Below the pieces are notes generated by a model that worked only from the letters and a program-made list of their open reading frames with translations, searched no databases and had not been told where the DNA came from. From contig NC_091054.1 in assembly GCF_963966145.1 (NCBI RefSeq), positions 15,686,001-15,750,000 on the forward strand: DNA of 64,000 nt, in the 5' to 3' direction. The DNA is from Tenebrio molitor (lineage: Eukaryota; Arthropoda; Insecta; Coleoptera; Tenebrionidae). Positions 57,406 through 64,000 of the stretch are shown here, one piece after another; positions within the stretch are counted from its first letter, which is position 1; each line of letters starts with the position of its first letter. The position numbers and the translations under genes were made by a program.

Positions 57406-59010
57406 ACAATTGCGGCCACGGAATTTTGGCCGTCACTTGTCATTCCATTGACATGAGATGTAAAGCGGCCCTTACGTATTCCTAACCTCACTTTCTGCTA
57501 TTTCAAGACTTGTCATTTTGACGCTGACTGACTTGCATGAAAACGCGCTTCCTCATTGCCTGCAACAAGTCAGGCACACACATATTTACATGTATATGCA
57601 GGAATAAGGCAAAAAGATTCATTCCCCTCGGATTCAAGACAAGACTTTCTTGGATCTTCTTGAATCTTAGCTCTCTGTAGTCTCGGTAAGATCTGTGCAC
57701 CCTAACGCAGGTGCGCATGTGCTGCATAACGCCTTTCATTAAATAAGCACAAACATGGCTTCCTGCACATAATGCGATATCTTGTAAAGCTACTTTAAGA
57801 AACGATCAAACAATGATATTTTATTAACCTAATGTTGACAAAGAGAAAGAAAGCGTAAATAGGTAGGGATGATAAATATAAAAATAAAATAAAAACATAA
57901 TAAATAGGTAGGTATTAGAAACATGCAAAGAAACTAGTATTTTGTAACTGCCCCATTTGCGTCTAAAACTTTTCTTAGTCTATTGGGCATGGAAAGGCAT
58001 AGATTTCTGATGTAGTCCTGAGGTAACGCGTGCCATGCATCAGTGATCGCAGTAAGGAGTTCCTGTCTATTACGATAAATTTGTCTCTGTTTTTGCAAAT
58101 GCCTTACCAAAAAACCCTACATATTCTCTATCGGGTTCACATCTGGACTACGACTGTGCCAGGCGAGGACGTTTATATTTTGATCCTGGAACCATGTTGC
58201 TACCCTATGAGACGTATGCACGGAGCAGTTGTCCTGCTGAAAGATAAAGTTTTGATTGGGATAAACCCTAGTCACTGAAGGGCGCATCACATTTTCCAGG
58301 ATCCTAATATAAACGACAGAGTTCAACCGCTCTTCTACATGGAGCATTACCCCAGGACTAACAGCAGAAATCCACCCCCATACGTTAACAGAAAAGCGAC
58401 CGAATCGTTCGGTCGGTTCAACGTAGCGTTCATCATATCGGCTGTTTCGTGGTCTATACACCCTAACACGACCATTGTGCGACGACTGGACGACCTTTTC
58501 GTCTGAGAACACAACCTAGCAGCTGCGTGGTTTCGAAGTTCAGTATTCCTCAGACGACGAAGTGAGGTTTTGACGGAGCCCGGGAAATTACTAATATTCA
58601 CTGCTGCAGTAGCAGTAGTAAAAGGACTGTTTCGTATGACAGTTAAAAGTTGTTCGTCTTGATTACGTATAGAAATTCGACGTCCCCCGGAACCTGGACG
58701 TCGTTCCACTGTTTGATCTTGCCTCCATTTTTTAATAATTGCACTTAGGTATCGTGCTTCTTCCTATACCCAAACGTTCCGAAATTTTAGAATGTGATAG
58801 ACCACCTTGGAACAGGGATATTATTTATCTGCACTTTATTAAAATAGGGTATTGGTACCATGTTCGCAACTATTTGAATGAAGTATGACAGTGACAAATT
58901 TTTAGATGTCAATTCCAAAAGTCAATCATAATGACAATAAAGCATGGACTACATCCATTTTTTTTTGAATTGACATGAAAGTGACGGCCAAAATTCCGTG
59001 GCCGCGATAG
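57406..59010 (-). mobile_element. Tc1-like (DD34E) transposon, degenerate
   Basis: 1605 bp, a typical Tc1 length. Inverted ends CAATTGCGGCCACGGAATTT (left) and CTATCGCGGCCACGGAATTT (right), then TGGCCGTCACTT in both arms; TA at 57404-57405 and 59011-59012. It encodes a minus-strand transposase relic. Because it is the only copy with a transposase, it probably resembles the source of the CTATYGCGG MITEs in this window. Confidence 0.9.
57945..58810 (-). pseudogene. Tc1 transposase relic (DD34E)
   Basis: From about 58810: SKISERLGIGR (first helix-turn-helix), a frame change, IIKKWRQDQTVERRPGSGGR (linker and GRPR-like motif) and NISNFPGSVKTSLRRLRN (second helix-turn-helix). The frame then joins directly to SDEKVVQSSHNGR, so the usual stretch between them is deleted. 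The catalytic end keeps FQQDNCSVHTSH and SRSPDVNPIE with exactly 34 residues between D and E. A stop follows PIENM, and the tail (KVLDANGAVTKY) lies in another frame. Deletion and frameshifts make it inactive. Confidence 0.88.
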
Positions 59011-59234
59011 TACCTACTGGAGAACAATAGAATTGATCTTCATTTTGTCCTTAGCTTCTTGGTTGTTGCTTCACACACATTACCTACTACTTAGTGAGCT
59101 CTGAGCTCTGTACTCTGTAATAAGTTCTTTGTAGGTGCGAACCTTGCGGACTAGAATGATCCAAGTTTTTGAGGACAAATAGAATGTTATTTCGAGAGTA
59201 CCTTAATTAGAATCGATTAGTTTTGATAGATCAT

Positions 59235-59356
59235 TGCACTTCTCATCTAAAAAATGACAGTGACAGCGACAAAAATTGACAGTTCACATGAAAGCGACAA
59301 AAATTTCATAACATGGGCATGGCCTGCTTCGACTATAATCATTTATAATAACCCTG
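59235..59356. mobile_element. Half copy of the 48830 MITE
   Basis: The right end (AATCATTTATAATAACCCTG, TA outside) and 120 bp inward match 48830-49178 in inverted orientation (GGGCATGGCCTGCTTCGACT). The left half is missing. Confidence 0.8.
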
Positions 59357-59746
59357 TAGTTTCATCATTTAAAAACTGCACGTAACCTTGGGAACAATGA
59401 AAACAATCGTAGCCATTTTGCCAGATGCAATTTTCGGTTATAAATTCATTAACGAAATGATGAACGAGATTGAGAAAGCGGCAGAAACGAGTGTCCAGTA
59501 TCCAGTAATCCCCATTTGGGATTAGGTAGTTTAAGGTAAGTAAGTGGCAATTTTTTTCGGAATTTTACCAAAAATATTTTTGACTTTTATTTGACATATC
59601 TTTATGGCCCACGGGCATAAAGTGGTCCGTAGGTCATAAAGAGACGTTTATGTCAAGCAAATTTGTTCATAATTGTCAAATTATAATATAATCGTGTATA
59701 ATAGTTATTTATGGTATAAGTGGGTTTTTTAAGATACCTATTACCC

Positions 59747-59802
59747 ACGAGATGTATTTGTAACCTCGAGGGCTTGCCCGAGTAGGTTATTAGGTACCTC
59801 GT
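59747..59802. repeat. Hairpin with GGGCTTGCCC loop
   Basis: ACGAGATGTATTTGTAACCT and AGGTTATTAGGTACCTCGT pair around CGAGGGCTTGCCCGAG. Same loop design as 16529 and 39377. Confidence 0.75.
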
Positions 59803-59822
59803 TACAATACAAAAATTTTCGA

Positions 59823-60210
59823 TCATAATGTGGAATCTGGAAAAGTGCCCCGAATGCTTGCAGCGTTTCCACGTTGAATTTCAAGGGAAATCCTCTCAAA
59901 AAGGAATTTCTTAGATTTTGAGTCTCCTGATTCCGCGATAAGTCGGTCTCCGATGACATTATTGAAATCGATGGCTTCTTTGCATCAAGGGTCTAAGGTT
60001 TCAAAGGCTAAACCTTTAAATATGTAATTTGCCGAAATAATTGAACTATATTTGCTATGTTTGCGTTTGCAAGCCATTTCAGCGGCAAAGCCTGAAACTT
60101 CAGATGTTTTCAAAACATAACTGTCTGCAAGTGTATCTACAACAGTAACGTCCCAAACTAAAGGTTGACCTTTAATCCATCTATCCCATCTGGGCGTTTT
60201 CCATCATCCC
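59823..60210 (-). pseudogene. Transposon-associated repeat protein, C-terminal fragment
   Basis: The minus-strand frame reads WIKGQPLVWDVTVVDTLADS, later FKGLAFETLDP, one stop where the family has Trp, then FLFERISLEIQRGNAASIRG and a final stop at 59823. The motifs VWDVT..DTLA and IQRGNAAS mark a multicopy protein common in arthropod and other animal genomes, apparently carried by a retroelement. A frameshift also separates the upstream RPDG segment. Function unknown. Confidence 0.75.
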
Positions 60211-60508
60211 GAGGCAGCCCGTTTTTACATATTTGTTTTTAATAACAAAAACAATTTTTTTTGCAATTTATGTACATATTCAGTTTGTTGCAACAGTATT
60301 TATGAATACTTTATATTTTAACAAGATGCACGTCTGCTCAATAAATTCCACAGACTTCACGACTGCACCTCCAGCCGTCAAACCAAATTTAATTAGCTCA
60401 AGACAGACAAATCACGCTCTCATCAGACAAGAATATTTTATTGAATCAACCTCCAATCACGACCTTGAACACGACCAACAATGCAATTTCTCAAATAATT
60501 CCAAGCAC

Positions 60509-60789
60509 TCAGAGCCGCGTTTCCGGGTTGCAAGTCCGGTACCGGTCCAGCCACAGCTTGCCAGCTTCATTCCGGCCCAGCTCCGGTTTGCACTGATACC
60601 CTCCGTTGAAGTTTATCATGGAGAAGTCGTCACAGTCGGTGACACCGTCATCGTTGCAGTCCTAAAACCGCAAAGGTTCACTTTTGCAATTACTATTTCG
60701 TTCTGTTCTAAGTACCCTTCCGTACTTGGCCAAGTAGTTGGTGACGATCCTCTGGGCGCAATGGTAGGAGATGGCGCAGTCCTCGTAAG
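60509..60789 (-). CDS. Invertebrate-type (destabilase) lysozyme, last two exons
   Basis: Exons 60789-60716 and 60661-60509 (54-nt GT-AG intron, phase 0) encode YEDCAISYHCAQRIVTNYLA, KYGR, then DCNDDGVTDCDDFSMINFNG, GYQC and a 26-residue tail ending at a stop (60509-60511). The cysteine pattern and the DCN-DG...C-DF...I...GG..C signature are those of the destabilase/i-type lysozyme domain. The N-terminal half with the catalytic Glu and Asp is not visible and must lie upstream, probably beyond the right edge of the window. The family cleaves peptidoglycan and in some members isopeptide bonds; activity cannot be judged here. The acceptor at 60790 leaves phase 1. Confidence 0.82.
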
Positions 60790-61228
60790 CTGGAAAGAAC
60801 GTCACGGATCAGGCTGTGATCAGAATGCGAAAGTTGTTAATTTGGTGCGTTTTTTCCGAGAAGTTTTATGATGTAATGGCCAAGGAGGTAATTACAGAGC
60901 CGGATCTGGCCCGTCTGGTAAATACGCATGATTATGATTTGTGGTGGAAAAAAATGCGTGAGGGACGATTAATTGTGTGATGGCGGAAAATTGAATTGGT
61001 ATTTCCAAAAGATGTTCAAGTGCAAGGTAATTCGTGTTTTTTTTTTGGTTGAAAGATATTTGTGGTGAGATAAGTGGCAAATAAATACAAAAAATAATGT
61101 TTTTTTTGTGTCGGAGATTCGTTTAGTAATTACATGTTGGGAAAACTTTAACAGTATTGCAGATGTTTGATCTGTGGACAACAAAAAAAAATGTTATAAA
61201 TAAAGAAGTGGAGGAAGGCATTGAGGTA

Positions 61229-61448
61229 TGAGCCATTAATTTGGAAACACCGGCCCAATCTAGTTTGCTGGATATTTCTAATATTTGATAGTGTAAGCGT
61301 TATGTCATGAACTCATGTCACCCATGTCATCGTTGAGCAAATTCAACAGACTGTCACAGCCAAAATTGATATGTCAGTGACATTGTCAAAGTGACAAACA
61401 ATTTACAATAGAAAAATCTTGGTGTTTCCAAATTAACGGCCGAGACTG
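61229..61448. mobile_element. MITE, GGCCGTTAATTTGGAAACAC ends
   Basis: 220 bp. The right end is complement of CAGTCTCGGCCGTTAATTTG and the left end reads TGAGCCATTAATTTGGAAAC. TA at 61227-61228 and 61449-61450; the latter is shared with the next element. Confidence 0.83.
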
Positions 61449-61450
61449 TA

Positions 61451-62212
61451 CCGGGTGAGTGAAGTTTTACCGCACGCACAATTAACCCTATTAAAAAATT
61501 AGTAAAAATGACGAAACTTTAGGGTTACATTGCCTTGATATAAGACTTCAAATGCGTGTAATCAATTTTCCCTTATCACTTAACTCAGAGTCATAAAATT
61601 TAAAAAATCGATTTTGAGTAAAAAAAAATTTTTTTCGTACACGCTCATAATTCACAATTAATTCAAAGAACACATTTATGAAATTCGCATCAAAAGATAA
61701 TTATTCGTTTTTGAATTATTCCAATTTTAACATTAAGAGCGAAAAATGACCAAGATTTACAACTGCAGTGTCATAAATAAATATCTCATTGTTGGGAAAC
61801 ATCTGTTGACCACTTTTCTAGTAATTCTTAAGTTCCTAAAGGGTACCATAAACAACCTACGTCAACTTCTTTTGTGGAACTAACCGCCCAATTTAATAAT
61901 AAATCATAGCTAAATTTTGCACTTTAATATCAAATCCCATTTATTTCAAAAACCGGTGATGTTTTCATGATTTCAATGACACCAAATTTTTCCTAAATGT
62001 TTGAAAGGACTCTCATTGAAAAATTATGTAAATTAATGTAGCGGTTATTGAATTAAAACAAAATCTTTACCTGTTTCATTAAAAATTTTGAAATTTTGAA
62101 ATTTTTACAGACTGTGCTACAGCGATACACAATCATTCCTGAATTTTTTGAGAATTTTAAATCGATTAGAAATGGGTGTTTTCGCTCGGGCGGTAAAACT
62201 TCACTCACCCGG
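61451..62212. mobile_element. TIR element, CCGGGTGAGTGAAGTTTTAC ends
   Basis: 762 bp, inverted ends CCGGGTGAGTGAAGTTTTAC then CGC, TA on both sides. No coding frame recognised. Confidence 0.88.
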
Positions 62213-63564
62213 TACAACGAAATATGCTTACCTAGTGCATGCAGTGCATGTAATGCATTAGTTTTTAAACAACTGCACTCAAATGACCAGTAAAAAAATC
62301 AGACACAGGTGATATATTGTGTACTTATACAATTAACTTATCTCGAAATAATTATAATTTGGTTTTGTTTAATTTTTTTTAGAAATTGCATGCACAGATT
62401 TAAATGTCTACAAAATAATAAACCTGTAAACGCACAGTTTACCCATCCAGCTTGGATATAAAAAGAGTAGTGATTGATCACGTCGTGTGTCATCGTTGAG
62501 TAAAGTTGAGGAAGTGACACAACAAGATTTTTGTATATTTACTTAAGCTATTGTGTCGTAGAAAATTCTACGCCTTCTGTAAAAAGTTAAATATGTTAAT
62601 ACGTATGCAACATAAAAATAAGAAACATTAAAACATCTCTTACGTCATCATCAGGGAAAAAGATAAAAATACAATCCAAAGATGAAATAGTTATTAATTA
62701 AGGCAAAGATAATTTTACTTAAATTTAATTTAGTTAGAATAATTTTAGTGCATAATTTTGTATTGTTTATAAGTTTTGTGTTTAGTTATTATTAGTCTCT
62801 ACGTACTTGTAGATAATAAATAATCTACTAAAACAAAGATAAACAAATTAATGACTTGTAACAAATGTAATTTACGTACAGGTTAATGTAAATTGATGTA
62901 AAAGTATGAATAAATATGTCTTTGGAAATACGTTATCGTCCTAATAACAGTGTACGGTCAGATACGATACTTAGAAAATAATTCTTACAGAAGTAATTTC
63001 TGACATAAATATTCCAAAAAAAAATAGTGTTTAGTGTACATATAATACTTATGTAGAAAAAAAGTGTAGCAAAAGTTGATCCTTGAGGTACCTCTAAATT
63101 CAACGCTTCAAGAAATTCAAAACTTGCTTTTATATGTAACAATGTAACATAAATCAAAAATGTTTTGAAGCAACGAGATCTCTCATTCTCATTACTTTTC
63201 TGTCCTTCAAATCCAATAGAGAAATTTTTTCTTGCATCATTAAAAATGTATTCATGCAATAAATTAATGTTAATGTACTGATGACACCGTTTCTACAAGT
63301 GCTCGAAACATTGAACAAATTGAAAAAAAAATATTTTCTTACAATCCGTCAAAAATTTCGAAAATTTGTTTTCATTAAAAGTGTGCAATTTGCTCTTATA
63401 AAGCAATATTTGAATTATTCAATTGTTTAATCATTACTCTCCATTATTTACCCACGTTTCCTTATGTATCACGTAAATAAATATTGACCGGTAATTACAC
63501 CGATGACTATCAAACCGCAATTTATTACACCCCAAAAGTGTTATTTTAATCTTGTCAACAGTTC
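62213..63564. other. Gene-free stretch
   Basis: AT-rich. No 5' exons of the lysozyme gene could be recognised here. A 108-codon minus-strand frame (63259-62933) has no known domain. Confidence 0.4.
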
Positions 63565-63704
63565 TCTCATTCTTCGCGCTTTTCAAATATTAAAGATTGG
63601 CCCTTAACACGTGCTATTCAGCAATGTAAAGAATTCTCATTCTTCACGCTTTTCAAATATTAAAGATTAGCCATTAACACGTGCTATTCAGCAATGTAAA
63701 GAAT
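63565..63704. repeat. 70-bp tandem duplication
   Basis: Two direct copies (63565-63634 and 63635-63704), identical but for a few changes, each containing CTTTTCAAATATTAAAGATT and ACACGTGCTATTCAGCAATG. Confidence 0.9.
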
Positions 63705-64000
63705 GAGGAGATAATAAATAAAAAATTCGTGTTTATTTAGTAATGTTTGGTCAGTGGTCAGTGACATTTAGACGAACATGCGGAAGAAACCGTCAGAAAC
63801 ATATTCACGATGTTGGTGTCATCAACAAAAAAAAATCTCTAAGTAAACATTTTTTTTTCAATTCAAAATTACGTTTCTAAATTATTTTATTTTTAAGTGG
63901 TCGAAAATTGCGATTTTGTGTATCTTTATAGAAACTAGGCGACTTTTATTGTAACGGGACTTGAAACACATTCAAAGTAGAAGGTCTTTTTGTGCTTCGC

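Noticed and set aside
57503..57739. 78-codon minus-strand frame inside the Tc1 element
   Set aside because: It lies downstream of the transposase tail and matches no part of it.
59398..59526. 42-codon plus-strand frame (MKTIVAILPDAIFG...)
   Set aside because: Too short to judge, no domain, no splice or polyadenylation context.
60233..60871. 212-codon plus-strand frame
   Set aside because: It is the antisense of the lysozyme exons and intron on the minus strand.
1..64000. tRNA or rRNA genes
   Set aside because: No cloverleaf with the A/B box motifs and no rRNA-like stretch was recognised by eye; a dedicated scan was not possible.

Overview
The window looks like insect nuclear DNA, most likely from a beetle (inferred from the gene set, very AT-rich intergenic DNA, short GT-AG introns of about 50 nt, and repeat content). 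Host genes are sparse. Most of the sequence is transposon-derived, dominated by short terminal-inverted-repeat (TIR) elements inserted at TA dinucleotides.

Host genes, left to right: a small single-pass membrane protein (3353, +); a three-exon malate dehydrogenase-like gene whose catalytic residues are replaced (5002-3749, -); a six-exon secreted lipase whose first intron is about 9.8 kb (27855-12733, -); a two-exon secreted DNA/RNA non-specific endonuclease of the insect dsRNase type (32068-33240, +); the 3' exons of a RING-finger gene (42347-43394, +); and the last two exons of an invertebrate-type (destabilase) lysozyme (60789-60509, -). The splice phases of the MDH-like, lipase and endonuclease genes all close to intact reading frames. 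These genes show no shared pathway, although lipase, endonuclease and lysozyme are all secreted-hydrolase types.

Mobile DNA: the 3' end of a Copia element (1-535); a deleted P-type element (9728-11635); three degenerate mariner-like transposases (35190-37690); a nested complex at 49307-56045, in which a mariner-like element is split by a hAT element with a perfect 8-bp target duplication and by a non-LTR retrotransposon with two intact ORFs; and a run at 56239-59010 in which a degenerate Tc1 (DD34E) element and non-autonomous elements lie almost end to end, two of the junctions sharing one TA. About 25 further TIR elements were delimited, some nested in others.

A second class of repeat is small hairpins whose loops carry short GC-rich palindromes such as GGGC-N3-GCCC. 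They occur at eight or more places and do not look like ordinary TA-type TIR elements. Long stretches without genes are listed as such.
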